This document shows, piece after piece, positions 26,324 through 34,898 of a DNA stretch of 40,578 nucleotides (its first letter is position 1; each line of letters begins with the position of its first letter). The notes under the pieces are model-generated. The model was not told where the DNA came from and made no database searches. It saw nothing but the letters and a program-made list of their open reading frames with translations. This DNA comes from Ureibacillus acetophenoni (lineage in GTDB: Bacteria > Bacillota > Bacilli > Bacillales_A > Planococcaceae), in the NCBI RefSeq assembly GCF_900220965.1, contig NZ_OBQC01000019.1, positions 24,470 through 65,047 of the forward strand. Reading direction: 5' to 3'. The position numbers were made by a program, and so were the translations under genes.

Positions 26324-27463
26324 TTACTGCACGCTTCGTGTACCGAAAAATACTTTCAATAATGGCGGTGTAACAAGTGTAGTTACTATAATAACAATAA
26401 TCATTGAAGTATAGTATTCAGTCGGTAATAATCCACCTTCTAATCCAAGTGCAGCTAGGATTAGTGCTACTTCCCCTCGGGAAATCATACCAGCACCGAT
26501 TCCCATCGATGAGCGATTATTAAATCCTGATAATCGAGCCCCAATTCCTGATCCAATAAATTTTGAAAGGATCGCAATAATTGAGAACACAATCATGAAA
26601 CCAATTTGATCTCCAATACCTTCAAATGAAACAGATAACCCAATACTTACAAAGAAGAATGGAACAAAAATTCCATACGCAATTGGTTGAACTTGCTTTT
26701 CTATCTCGTGTCCATAGTTTGTTTGGGCAATCGCTACACCTGCAAAGAATGTACCAATGATCCCAGCAACTCCTACATATTCAGCAAAGTAAGCAAAACC
26801 GAAGCAGATGATTAGCCCGGCACTCAATACTCCTTCTGTCACTTTAAACTTAGAGAAGATTTGAATGAATTTAGGCACTAACCATTTCGAAGCTAAAATG
26901 ATGATAATAAAGAATATGATCTTCTTCCCTATTAGTAGTGCGATATTCGTATCTGCTCCTGCAAATACGCTCATAGCAACCGCAATAAGGATCACAACAA
27001 TAATGTCATCTAATACTGCTGCACCTAATAAGGCCGATCCTTCTTTACTGTTTAACCAACCTAACTCTCTTAAAACTTGTACAGAAATACTAACTGATGT
27101 TGCTGATAATAAAAGCCCGATAAAAATCGATTCAGCCATTGAGAAATCATAATATTGTGCAACTGCATATGACATAACGATTGGTGCAAGAATCCCACCA
27201 AGTGCAACAAACAAAGCTGACTTTTTATTTTCATTTAGATCTTTTAAATTAGTTTCAAGACCTGCTAAAAACATTAATAGTAATACACCAATTTGACTAA
27301 ATACACTAACTAATTCCGTATCATGTACCCACCCAAGAAGTGCAGGGCCTAGAATAATCCCAACAATAATCTTACCAAGAACAGAGGGCTGTCCTAAACG
27401 AATACTCAGCTGACCTGCTAGTTTCGTAGCTAGTAGAATAATAACAATTTGTAAAATAAACAT
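26324..27463 (-). CDS. CPA2-family monovalent cation/proton antiporter
   Basis: A 379-aa integral membrane protein with about 12 hydrophobic segments. RLGQPSVLGKIIVGIILGP at the N-terminus and the paired aspartates in LGAAVLDDIIVVILIAVAM (ion-binding site of the NapA/KefB group) define a Na+/H+ or K+/H+ exchanger. It lacks the RCK/TrkA-N domain of KefB/C, so it is the short GerN/NapA-like form. It would act in cation and pH homeostasis. The mRNA leader holds a terminator-like hairpin behind a good promoter, suggesting control by attenuation. Confidence 0.88.
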   Translation of the reverse strand: MFILQIVIILLATKLAGQLSIRLGQPSVLGKIIVGIILGPALLGWVHDTELVSVFSQIGVLLLMFLAGLETNLKDLNENKKSALFVALGGILAPIVMSYAVAQYYDFSMAESIFIGLLLSATSVSISVQVLRELGWLNSKEGSALLGAAVLDDIIVVILIAVAMSVFAGADTNIALLIGKKIIFFIIIILASKWLVPKFIQIFSKFKVTEGVLSAGLIICFGFAYFAEYVGVAGIIGTFFAGVAIAQTNYGHEIEKQVQPIAYGIFVPFFFVSIGLSVSFEGIGDQIGFMIVFSIIAILSKFIGSGIGARLSGFNNRSSMGIGAGMISRGEVALILAALGLEGGLLPTEYYTSMIIVIIVTTLVTPPLLKVFFGTRSVQ

Positions 27464-27492
27464 CCGATACCTCCAAAAACTGAAATTTGAAC

Positions 27493-27545
27493 ATAAAAAA
27501 ACACATAGAGGGGCCAGTAGTGACTGACTCCTCCATGTGTTACGT
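27493..27545 (-). promoter_or_regulatory. Terminator-like hairpin in the antiporter leader
   Basis: On the minus strand AACACATGGAGG pairs with CCTCTATGTGTT around a loop of about 18 nt, and TTTTTTT follows at once. It lies between the promoter at 27580-27608 and the antiporter start at 27463, so transcription must pass it to express the gene. It fits an attenuator or riboswitch expression platform, though it could also end read-through from the upstream GNAT gene. Confidence 0.6.
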
Positions 27546-27579
27546 TTTTACGTTCATTATTTAACTTTATCTATATACT

Positions 27580-27608
27580 AGTATAATAGTATTTTTCTGC
27601 TCTGTAAA
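27580..27608 (-). promoter_or_regulatory. Sigma-A promoter of the antiporter gene
   Basis: On the minus strand TTTACA (27603-27608), a 17-bp spacer and TATACT (27580-27585): five of six matches at each element. It predicts a leader of about 110 nt. Confidence 0.65.
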
Positions 27609-27638
27609 TAGTTTTTACGCAAAAAGTTTAATATTTTC

Positions 27639-28145
27639 TCACTTAATACTTTTTTCATAATAAGGCTCTTCTTGATTTGTATCATCAAACCATTTCATTC
27701 CTATATAGTCAAACCCAATTTTCTCAAGGATTTTCAATGATCCTTTATTATTTGGATCGGCTGATGCGAAGACTTTCTTAACCTTCGGGTGTTGTTCTGC
27801 ATATTTCACACAAGCCATTGCAGACTCTGTTGCGTAACCTTTCCCCCAGACACTTTTAGCAAAGTGATAAATTAATTCAACTGGTTCATTTATGTCTTGC
27901 ACATTAAACCCAGCTGCACCAACAACATTTCCGGATTCCTTTTCGACAACCGCATAGACTGATAGACCATTTACATCATGACATTTTGAATAGCCTTCTT
28001 GCACTTTCACTAGATGCTCATGGGGAATCGCACCGTTACATTGTTCCATCACTTCTCGATCTCCCCAAAAAGTCTTCATCGCTTCTACGTCGCTATTTTC
28101 AAATACTTTCAATATTAGGCGCTCTGTTTCAGTTATTACTATCAT
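27639..28145 (-). CDS. GNAT family N-acetyltransferase (RimJ/RimL type)
   Basis: A 168-aa acetyltransferase: TETERLILKVFENSDVEAM at the N-terminus, the acetyl-CoA loop VWGKGYATESAMACVKYAEQ around 105-125, and NKGSLKILEKIGFDYIGMK near the end. The group acetylates amino groups of proteins or small molecules; the substrate is unknown. The ATG at 28145 has GAGGAG 10 nt upstream. Confidence 0.85.
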   Translation of the reverse strand: MIVITETERLILKVFENSDVEAMKTFWGDREVMEQCNGAIPHEHLVKVQEGYSKCHDVNGLSVYAVVEKESGNVVGAAGFNVQDINEPVELIYHFAKSVWGKGYATESAMACVKYAEQHPKVKKVFASADPNNKGSLKILEKIGFDYIGMKWFDDTNQEEPYYEKSIK

Positions 28146-28348
28146 ATTGTATCCACTCCTCAACATTTAAATAGATATTTCATTCCACGTAAATCAATTC
28201 TAATAAACTTAATCCTACTCTGTCGGCTACTTAGAGTCATTGTTTTTTCATTCCGATAAAAGTTATGTAATATATAGATGTGCAATGAATTTTCCAATTA
28301 TTATATAGTTTTTAAGATACTACATTCCAATAAAAGAAGGAGGATAAA

Positions 28349-28831
28349 ATGATGAATGAATATGGTACATTACATAAAGTAAATGGCCGTTATGCTTTAA
28401 AATTCGAACGATTTTTCTCTCAAAAACCAGAAGATGTTTACAATGTCCTAACCAATCCTAGTCAATTCGTCAAATGGTACCCTTTTGCAACTGGGGAGAT
28501 GGACCTTAGACTTGGTGGAGAAATTGCCTTTGATGACGACGAAGGAACAACTTATACCGCTACCATTACAGAGTTAGAAAAACCTTATTTATTTGGTTTT
28601 CGAGAAATTGATGATCTTGTAAACATTAAATTGAAGGATGAGGATAATGATTGCAGTATGATCTTCACCCATACATTTGACGATGATTCTTGGGCTGTGA
28701 ATACTGCTGCAGGATGGCATCGTTGTCTAGATGTATTTGAACAAATCGTCAATGGACAGCCTGTTGAGTGGCATGATAACGCAGCTGAGCTACGTCAAGT
28801 CTATAGTGAAGCTTTTAATAAGAATAGTTAA
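28349..28831 (+). CDS. SRPBCC family protein (AHSA1-like ligand-binding fold)
   Basis: A 160-aa protein with the START/AHSA1 pattern: LKFERFFSQKPEDVYNVLTN, PSQFVKWYPFATGEMDLRLG, TATITELEKPYLFGFRE and the final AAGWHRCLDVFEQIVNG. Such proteins bind hydrophobic ligands or act as Hsp90-activator-like folds; role unknown here. AGGAGG lies 5 nt before the first ATG. Confidence 0.85.
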   Translation: MMNEYGTLHKVNGRYALKFERFFSQKPEDVYNVLTNPSQFVKWYPFATGEMDLRLGGEIAFDDDEGTTYTATITELEKPYLFGFREIDDLVNIKLKDEDNDCSMIFTHTFDDDSWAVNTAAGWHRCLDVFEQIVNGQPVEWHDNAAELRQVYSEAFNKNS

Positions 28832-28844
28832 AGAATTTAACATC

Positions 28845-28880
28845 AAAAATCCCTGCTTTGAAGAAGGGATTTTTCTTTTT
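28845..28880 (+). terminator. Bidirectional terminator between SRPBCC and nucleotidyltransferase genes
   Basis: AAAAATCCCT/AGGGATTTTT with a 10-nt loop and CTTTTT after it, between two convergent genes. The A run on the other side lets it work on the minus strand too. Confidence 0.8.
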
Positions 28881-28893
28881 ATTATCATTTGAT

Positions 28894-29472
28894 TCAGGGA
28901 TAAGGAGTATTGATGTGAAACACTTTTAATTTATTCCACGTAGACTTCCAATTCTTTAGCGTTATGCGCTCTTCATAGATTTTTGCTCGTTGTTGATCTT
29001 CTAAAAAAAATGGTGTAGGCTTTACCACCAAATTAACAACATCGTTAATTCCACAAGGGGCTGTTAACAGTACATTCCCATTTACATCTAATTTTACCCC
29101 TAAAGCTGTTGCAGTTTCTGGAAACTTGGAAATTGCATCGACAGAAGATGTATACGGAGGCATATTGCTTTTGATATGCATTCTTGCTTCATTCTTGACA
29201 GACCATGGAATGTCTGGCATAAACGTTTTAAGTGTTTCTTCAAGTCTCTTTTCCTTATTTTCGTCAATATTTGTCAGATCGAAATAAATTACATCAATGT
29301 CTGGGATGGGTGTTCTTTCACTGAAATTATGTAAGGTATCCCAAACTTTAGAACGAACAAATCCAGCACATATCCACCAATCAGGGAGGTTCAGTGATTT
29401 TGTAGTCCGCAAAATATCCATCATCCATTTATCTTCTTCAATCCATGAAATAATTCGTTCCTTATTAATCAA
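28894..29472 (-). CDS. Nucleotidyltransferase family protein (DUF925 / NTP_transf_6)
   Basis: A 192-aa protein with LNLPDWWICAGFVRSKVWDTL around 29-48 and PDIDVIYFD near 58-66, where the two aspartates form a minimal nucleotidyltransferase metal site, then the DUF925 pieces EARMHIKSNMPPYTSSVDAI and FPETATALGVKLD. Function unknown beyond the fold. Confidence 0.8.
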   Translation of the reverse strand: MINKERIISWIEEDKWMMDILRTTKSLNLPDWWICAGFVRSKVWDTLHNFSERTPIPDIDVIYFDLTNIDENKEKRLEETLKTFMPDIPWSVKNEARMHIKSNMPPYTSSVDAISKFPETATALGVKLDVNGNVLLTAPCGINDVVNLVVKPTPFFLEDQQRAKIYEERITLKNWKSTWNKLKVFHINTPYP

Positions 29473-29625
29473 TGAAATTCGCCCCTAAATATGTATTTAA
29501 ACTCTTATTCTGTTTAGCATTATATAAGTCCTTCTTGAAATCATTCATAGTAAAGATGTAAATAAAAAGGAAATTTTCAATGATTATATAATATATATAC
29601 TAATACAAAATTTGGGAGGTATAAT

Positions 29626-29982
29626 ATGAAAAATCAAGTATGTGTTATTAGCATTTATGTGCCAAATCTCGAAAAAGCCATCGACTTCTATACGACTACG
29701 CTCGGTTTTGAAGTAAACAAACAATATGGGCCTAAGATTGTTACACTTGTTCATGGTGATTTACCACTAGTATTAGAAGAAAAAGAACATGCAACCTTTA
29801 ATGAAAGTAATTCTGGGGTTGTATTAGGATTACGGACTGAAGATATTGAAGAAACAGTAAAAGCCCTAAAAGAGAAAGAAGTAGACTTTATTGTTGGTGA
29901 ACCAACGAATTGCCCTCCTGGAAAGTATATTAGTTTTAAAGATCCTTTCGGAAATATATTAGAATATATCCAATTTGATTAA
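29626..29982 (+). CDS. VOC family protein (glyoxalase/bleomycin resistance fold)
   Basis: A 118-aa protein with two beta-alpha-beta-beta-beta halves: VCVISIYVPNLEKAIDFYTT, TLGFEVNKQYGPK, and FKDPFGNILEYIQF at the end, where the Glu is a usual metal ligand. The N-terminal His ligand of true glyoxalases is not at its usual place (ISIYV). Substrate unknown. GGGAGG lies before the ATG. Confidence 0.85.
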   Translation: MKNQVCVISIYVPNLEKAIDFYTTTLGFEVNKQYGPKIVTLVHGDLPLVLEEKEHATFNESNSGVVLGLRTEDIEETVKALKEKEVDFIVGEPTNCPPGKYISFKDPFGNILEYIQFD

Positions 29983-30024
29983 CAAAGATTTCTATTGGAT
30001 TTTTGCTAACAACTTAATTTCTCC

Positions 30025-30060
30025 ATTAAAAAAAGCGATTGCTCTCTTTCAGCAATCGCT
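30025..30060 (-). terminator. Terminator after the FlaR-like gene
   Basis: AGCGATTGCT/AGCAATCGCT with a 7-nt loop, then TTTTTTT on the minus strand. Confidence 0.85.
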
Positions 30061-30112
30061 CTGTACATATTTATTTCAACTGTTCAATTAACTCAAAAGA
30101 AAGGTAAGCAGA

Positions 30113-30616
30113 TCAAATATTCTCTAGAAACCTTTTAACTTCTTTTGGTGATTTTAAGATAATTAGATTTTTTGTTTCTGGCAATTGTTCAAGCTTTTTT
30201 AGTATGGCAGGTCTTTTCTTTTTAGGAAAATCCCACAACCATTTTAAAAATTCCAAATCTAATTTTTCTTCGCATCCGTCGCCCATATCCGGTCTTGTTT
30301 GATTACGATATTTCATCATTCTTTTGAAGACACGGTAAACACAAATGGTTCTGTGAAAGTCGAGGAATATAATTGTATCTGCTGCATTTAGTCGGATATC
30401 TAAAGTTCCACCGTAATGACCATCAATAATCCATTCCTCTTTTTTCACTAGGTCCATTTGAACGTTTATTTGTTCTTCCCTTGGTGCACCTACCCAATTC
30501 GGTTTCCAAAACAAAGCATCTAGGTGATATACATCAATCTTCAACTTCTCTCCTAATTGCCTTGCTAGCGTAGATTTCCCCGAACCACCCGAGCCAATGA
30601 GTGCAATCTTTTTCAT
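30113..30616 (-). CDS. P-loop NTPase, topology modulation protein (FlaR-like, adenylate kinase fold)
   Basis: A 167-aa kinase-like protein: Walker A GSGGSGKST at residues 8-16, then KLKIDVYHLDALFWKPNW, EEWIIDGHYGGTLDIRL, DTIIFLDFHRTICVYRVFKR and NLIILKSPKEVKRFL. This is the adenylate-kinase-like family often annotated as DNA topology modulation protein FlaR; the true substrate is unknown. It lies 19 nt behind a GNAT gene, probably in one operon. Confidence 0.82.
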   Translation of the reverse strand: MKKIALIGSGGSGKSTLARQLGEKLKIDVYHLDALFWKPNWVGAPREEQINVQMDLVKKEEWIIDGHYGGTLDIRLNAADTIIFLDFHRTICVYRVFKRMMKYRNQTRPDMGDGCEEKLDLEFLKWLWDFPKKKRPAILKKLEQLPETKNLIILKSPKEVKRFLENI

Positions 30617-30635
30617 AACATCCCCCTGCTTATCG

Positions 30636-31079
30636 TTATGATAGTCTTAATTCATACTGATAAAATTGTGAATCTCGAATATAGCCTTTTCTTTCATATA
30701 GTCTTTGGGCAGAGAAGTTATCTGGTGCTGTACTAAGACTTATACTTATAGCCCCTGTTTCAACAGCGAAATCTTTCACCCGATCTATAAGCATCTCCCC
30801 AACGCCTTGTTTTCTAGCACTTGCATCAACAAATAAGTCATTTAAAATCCATGCTTTTTTCATTGAGATAGATGAAAAGGTAGGATACAGTTGAGTGAAC
30901 CCAACATATTTGTCGTTGTCTTTCACAACAAATATGATAGACTCTTTATTTTCTATGCGATTCTTTATGTATGTTTTTGCGCCTTCAATGTCCGATGCTT
31001 GTTCATAAAACATTCGGTAGAAGTTAAATAAATTTGATACACCATCTAAATCTTCAATCGTTGCTTGATAAATTTCCAT
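30636..31079 (-). CDS. GNAT family N-acetyltransferase
   Basis: A 147-aa acetyltransferase: IYQATIEDLDGVSNLFNFYR, WILNDLFVDASARKQGVGEM with the acetyl-CoA binding R-x-x-G-x-G/A motif, and APDNFSAQRLYERKGYIRD. Start at 31079 with AGGGTG about 9 nt upstream. Probably co-transcribed with the P-loop gene behind it. Confidence 0.85.
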   Translation of the reverse strand: MEIYQATIEDLDGVSNLFNFYRMFYEQASDIEGAKTYIKNRIENKESIIFVVKDNDKYVGFTQLYPTFSSISMKKAWILNDLFVDASARKQGVGEMLIDRVKDFAVETGAISISLSTAPDNFSAQRLYERKGYIRDSQFYQYELRLS

Positions 31080-31171
31080 AACCTTTTCACCCTCTATAAA
31101 AATATTTGCTAATTTCATATTACATTAAAATTAGAATATTTGTTATTTAATTACTATATTCCCATCCCCAA

Positions 31172-31210
31172 ATAAAAAGCCAGTATCAATGATTATTTTC
31201 ATTGATACTG
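31172..31210 (-). terminator. Terminator after the 176-aa gene
   Basis: CAGTATCAATGA/TCATTGATACTG, a 12-bp stem with a 6-nt loop, followed on the minus strand by GCTTTTTATTT. Confidence 0.8.
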
Positions 31211-31217
31211 ACGATTT

Positions 31218-31748
31218 TCAGATTAATTGTTTATCCTTAATGATATTCAACTTCTCTATTGGAATACTGCGTTCTAAATCTCCGTTCGTTACGTCAATCG
31301 CCTCCCAATCCGAATAAACAACAAAGTCCTCTGTGATAGGGAGAATTTCACTCCAATTATATTGGTTTAATTCCTGGGCAAGTTCAAAGCGTAATGTTTG
31401 GCAATCTTCCCATAAGTCTTCCCAATCATCTCCAAACGCTTTAACTAGTAACTCCTGTTTTTCCCTAAATTCGGGATGGTTCTCATCTATTACTGTTTGA
31501 TAGTCAACTGGCATCTCGCCTGAATTCCATATAGTCCACTTATCATCAATGCCTACTTCATTAATAATTTCGTTTCGATACGATTCAATCCCTAGTTGGA
31601 TGAGTCCAAGTACTGGCTCATCATCTGTTCCAAGTAAGGATATGTAACAGACCTTGTCCTCATTTTCTAAAGTTATTTTCTTAACTGCATTCGGTACCTC
31701 TTTTAGTACAATTTGTTTTAAGTCATTCATCAATTGTTTTTTATCCAT
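31218..31748 (-). CDS. DUF4303-like protein of unknown function
   Basis: A 176-aa acidic soluble protein. The order of an N-terminal amphipathic helix (MDKKQLMNDLKQIVLKEV), a beta pair (KVCYISLLGTDDEPVLGLI), a WTIWNSGEM segment and a closing VYSDWEAIDVTNGDL stretch recalls DUF4303 proteins, but this is a weak match by eye. AGAGGTG lies 4 nt before the ATG at 31748. Single gene with its own terminator. Confidence 0.55.
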   Translation of the reverse strand: MDKKQLMNDLKQIVLKEVPNAVKKITLENEDKVCYISLLGTDDEPVLGLIQLGIESYRNEIINEVGIDDKWTIWNSGEMPVDYQTVIDENHPEFREKQELLVKAFGDDWEDLWEDCQTLRFELAQELNQYNWSEILPITEDFVVYSDWEAIDVTNGDLERSIPIEKLNIIKDKQLI

Positions 31749-31871
31749 AGAACACCTCTTTAAAGAGTAAGATGAAATCATTCATATACTAACCCGCGCT
31801 TAGATAAAGAAATAAGCTATTTTATATATATGTAAAAATAACTTTAGTAATTCGGACTTAGTAGAATATTA

Positions 31872-32492
31872 TTAATAGGCAATCCCTACACGTGATTTAA
31901 TATATTCATCGATATAAATCTGACTATAAGTAAATTCGGCAGTATCTGGTACCGATATTTTAACTCCATCTACTGGCAAAAAGTCACGTTCTACACGGTA
32001 TTCCCCTACTCTTTCTCCATCTGGTAAATACGTAGGACATACGATGGTCCAGTCGAGTGTTGTTTGTGTAAGCAGATCGTAAACTTTATGGTGTTCTTCT
32101 GCTGCTCTTGTAATTTTACGCTTCGATTCGCTTGATTGATAACGAAGTAAATTTGGTTCAGTCCTACTTTGAAGGATTCCTGCAGTACCAACTGTAATAA
32201 TTCGTTGAATTTTTTTGTTTTCCATCGCTTCAATAATGTATGGCATACTTTCTGACAAAGTTGTTGTTCCATCAGTATTCAGGGCACTAATTACTACATC
32301 AACCCCCTGCATCGCGCCTGAGATATCTTCTTTATTTAACACATTACCTTGAAAAACCGATAAGTTCTCATTATTTGTTTGAATCTTCTCAGGGGTACGA
32401 ACGAATGCAGTTACTTTATGTCCGTCTTGAAGGGCATAGTTAACGATTTGACTTCCAACACGTCCAGTTGCACCGAAAATTAAAATATTCAT
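31872..32492 (-). CDS. NAD(P)H-binding oxidoreductase (atypical SDR, YwnB-like)
   Basis: A 206-aa Rossmann protein with the N-terminal GATGRVGSQIV dinucleotide motif (residues 7-17), DVVISALNTDG near 65-75, IQRIITVGTAGIL near 94-106 and TTLDWTIVCPTYLPDGE near 148-165. It fits the NAD(P)H-binding group of B. subtilis YwnB. Substrate unknown. A single gene; AGGAGG lies 9 nt before the ATG. Confidence 0.85.
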   Translation of the reverse strand: MNILIFGATGRVGSQIVNYALQDGHKVTAFVRTPEKIQTNNENLSVFQGNVLNKEDISGAMQGVDVVISALNTDGTTTLSESMPYIIEAMENKKIQRIITVGTAGILQSRTEPNLLRYQSSESKRKITRAAEEHHKVYDLLTQTTLDWTIVCPTYLPDGERVGEYRVERDFLPVDGVKISVPDTAEFTYSQIYIDEYIKSRVGIAY

Positions 32493-32611
32493 AAATAAAA
32501 TCCTCCTTTATTCCATGTGAGTGTACCATACATATGTCGAAGATTATCACCTATCATTTATTACTTGCCACTTTGATACAAATTTATTGTATTAAGCACC
32601 GTTTGAAATCA

Positions 32612-32643
32612 ACAAAAAACGTTGACTCATTCTTGAATCAACG
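32612..32643 (-). terminator. Terminator downstream of the lipoprotein gene
   Basis: CGTTGA-x-TCA pairs with TGA-x-TCAACG (one mismatch) and TTTTTTG follows on the minus strand, about 75 nt past the stop at 32717. Confidence 0.7.
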
Positions 32644-32716
32644 CGCATTGGCTACTTAATATTCATTTATCTTACTTTAGGTGCATCTACATAGATGTCA
32701 GATTAATGGTCATATT

Positions 32717-33265
32717 TTAGTTAGCTGTCACTCCACTATAATAACCATCTTCATAGACCCCATCTTTCCATAACACGTTTCCATTCTTATCAAATGCCTC
32801 AATCTTCAATGGGTCTGGTTCTCCGGGATCTGAATCCTCTAAAGTATTAAAGGTTACAAACCAATATCTCAAACCATCATCAGTCTCAATAATAGTTGCT
32901 TCTTTTTCCATTGTTTTTTGTTTTATAAGTACAGTTGTAATATCCTCATTCGTAATCGTACCACCAAACAATGTAATCGGTACGGTTGGATTATTATTCA
33001 TTACCCAGTCAAAACCATCTTCCGGGTTGATGTCCCCGTTACTAGTATGTGTCCAAGTCTTATCATCTTGCTTTTTATACCCTACACGAAATCCAGTTTC
33101 ATCTTGATAAATCACAATTTGATGGTCATCAATTTGTTCTTGATAGATGATTTTTGTGGACTCTGGATGAGGGAAACTTTCCATTATTTCCTCTATATTA
33201 CTAGAGGTATTTGAACATGCTGACAAGAACAGTAACATAATGGGAATTAAATATATTTTCTTCAT
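32717..33265 (-). CDS. Predicted lipoprotein of unknown function
   Basis: A 182-aa protein with a lipoprotein signal (MKKIYLIPIMLLFLSACSN; lipobox LSAC, Cys17), so it is anchored outside the membrane. The mature part is polar and beta-rich (DDHQIVIYQDETGFRVGYKK, TIIETDDGLRYWFVTF). No family recognised. GGGGGAAGG precedes the ATG; a small 43-codon gene ends 21 nt upstream and may share its mRNA. Confidence 0.8.
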   Translation of the reverse strand: MKKIYLIPIMLLFLSACSNTSSNIEEIMESFPHPESTKIIYQEQIDDHQIVIYQDETGFRVGYKKQDDKTWTHTSNGDINPEDGFDWVMNNNPTVPITLFGGTITNEDITTVLIKQKTMEKEATIIETDDGLRYWFVTFNTLEDSDPGEPDPLKIEAFDKNGNVLWKDGVYEDGYYSGVTAN

Positions 33266-33286
33266 TACCTTCCCCCTAAAAACTCC

Positions 33287-33418
33287 CTACGTCTTCCTAC
33301 TATTGCAATATAAAATAAAATAGTAGCGCGACCATAAAGCACGGTAATCATCGTTATAATATAAATCTCTTGTTCTTTTGAGGTATTCTAGTTGGGTATC
33401 CCAATAATACTCCTCCAT
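33287..33418 (-). CDS. Small aromatic-rich 43-aa protein
   Basis: An ATG at 33418 lies 6 nt behind AAGGGGG and opens a 43-codon frame: MEEYYWDTQLEYLKRTRDLY, then YNDDYRALWSRYYFILYCNS and RKT. Ten tyrosines and two tryptophans in 43 residues is unusual. No family recognised. It fills the gap between the NTF2-like gene and the lipoprotein gene on the same strand and probably belongs to their transcript. Confidence 0.55.
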   Translation of the reverse strand: MEEYYWDTQLEYLKRTRDLYYNDDYRALWSRYYFILYCNSRKT

Positions 33419-33469
33419 TTAAATCCCCCTTTATGAAACTCTACAAATACTTACTCGCAACCTGACATG

Positions 33470-33883
33470 TCAGTTATAGAAAATGCTATTTGTACTGATT
33501 GAACGAACTCCTGCTTCAATATAGCTTCTTAATAACTTCCAACTGTCATCACTCTTTTTAAATGTCTGAATGAATAGATTCGTTGTTTCTATATGCTTTT
33601 CTTTAATGACTAAAGTTGCAGATAAAATAACCATTGTTTCATCTTCCCTTAAAGGAATAGTTGCATGTACATTTATTTTCCACTCAGCATTATGTTCTCT
33701 AGCAAAATTAAAACCTTGTTCCCATCCTAAAATAGATTCTTTATAGCCAAAATCATCAATCTCTCCACCTGTTACTTCCCTTGCTTTATAATCTTCTGAA
33801 ATGAAATTCTTTAAGTCTATTAAAGATGAATTTCTCCATGCATCTAAGTAACTATTTAAAAACTTCGGAAATGTGTTATTCAA
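33470..33883 (-). CDS. NTF2-like (SnoaL/DUF4440-type) protein
   Basis: About 137 aa with the NTF2-like pattern: an N-terminal helix pair (FPKFLNSYLDAWRNSSL, DLKNFISEDYKAREVTGGEI), a middle helix and a curved sheet (INVHATIPLREDETMVILSA, ETTNLFIQTFKKSDDSWKLL). Such folds bind small ligands. The likely start is TTG at 33883, 6 nt from a perfect AGGAGGG; the in-frame ATG at 33901 lies upstream of that site. Confidence 0.65.
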   Translation of the reverse strand: MNNTFPKFLNSYLDAWRNSSLIDLKNFISEDYKAREVTGGEIDDFGYKESILGWEQGFNFAREHNAEWKINVHATIPLREDETMVILSATLVIKEKHIETTNLFIQTFKKSDDSWKLLRSYIEAGVRSISTNSIFYN

Positions 33884-33972
33884 TGAAAACCCTCCTGACA
33901 TTTGTTTGTAGTTAGTATTCTATGAAAAGAGCTCTATTCCTTTAAAAAAGTCCATTATTAAGGATTGAGACT

Positions 33973-34632
33973 TCACAATTCCAATTGAGCCAACAATGTT
34001 TTTAACTCAATTAAATCATTGATGATATAATCCGCCTGTGCAAGTTCATCTTCCTTTGCGAAGTCAAAATTACATCCGATTGCAACTAAACCATTATCCT
34101 TCGCTGCTTGAATGTCAGATAGGCGGTCCCCTACAACTGCTCCATGAGTAATACGATATTTTTCTATGATCTTACACACTAAGTCTGATTTATTTAGTGA
34201 ATCAATTTGCTGGATACTGAAAGTTTCAGTTACCCAATTGTTCAATTGATAATAACTCACGATTGCATTTAAGTAATTTGTTAACCCGTTACTAGCTATG
34301 AAAATTGAATAATAATTTTTCTTTAAAAACTCGAATACTTCCTTAACATTTGGATAAAGGGCACCTTTGCCACTTTTTATGTTTTCAATTAGTCTTTCTA
34401 GAAAATAAAGATCAGTTTGTTTTCTAATTTCATCGGAATGATCAGGTAACAAAGTTTCCCATACTTTTGGTAACGGCACTCCCATAATTTCACGGTATTT
34501 GTTTATAGGAGTAACTGTATGCCATTGATTCAAAGATCGTAAATAATTAAAAGTATCTTCAAGGGACATTTCTAAAATTTTATCTGTTTGAAATAGAGTC
34601 CCGTCCATATCAAAAATGAATGCTTTGTTCAT
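33973..34632 (-). CDS. HAD family hydrolase (phosphatase)
   Basis: A 219-aa HAD phosphatase with motif I FDMDGTLF (residues 7-14), a helical cap, motif II in FIASNGLTNYL, a motif III lysine, and motif IV VVGDRLSDIQAAKDNG near 173-188. Similar to phosphoglycolate phosphatase/PPase-like enzymes; substrate unknown. Confidence 0.87.
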   Translation of the reverse strand: MNKAFIFDMDGTLFQTDKILEMSLEDTFNYLRSLNQWHTVTPINKYREIMGVPLPKVWETLLPDHSDEIRKQTDLYFLERLIENIKSGKGALYPNVKEVFEFLKKNYYSIFIASNGLTNYLNAIVSYYQLNNWVTETFSIQQIDSLNKSDLVCKIIEKYRITHGAVVGDRLSDIQAAKDNGLVAIGCNFDFAKEDELAQADYIINDLIELKTLLAQLEL

Positions 34633-34698
34633 CGTTATTCTCCTATTTAGGTCGATAAAAAAGGAAACTCCAACTATGCGGGTTCCCTTGAAATCTAT

Positions 34699-34881
34699 TT
34701 ATTTTTTCTTAAAAATCGTCGTGTTTTCAATTCGAATTGAATCCACTTCTCCACAATCTAAACAAAAAGTGAATATTTTATTTGAACCATTGATAGACAT
34801 CTTACTCGGTTTGATGGGCATAAAATCTGTACCTTCTACAAATTCAGTGCCTCCGCATTTCAGGCATTTTTTATTTTCCAT
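34699..34881 (-). CDS. Small zinc-ribbon protein
   Basis: A 60-aa protein with two CxxC pairs (C6/C9 in KKCLKCGG and C40/C43 in FCLDCGE), a single zinc ribbon. GGGGGAT lies 6 nt before the ATG at 34881; the frame upstream to 34896 lacks a site. It begins 17 nt behind the NUDIX gene and is probably co-transcribed with it. Confidence 0.75.
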   Translation of the reverse strand: MENKKCLKCGGTEFVEGTDFMPIKPSKMSINGSNKIFTFCLDCGEVDSIRIENTTIFKKK

Positions 34882-34898
34882 AGGCAAATCCCCCATTG

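Noticed and set aside
32006..32272. 88-codon minus-strand frame within the SDR gene
   Set aside because: Alternative frame of a clearly coding region with no ribosome binding site.
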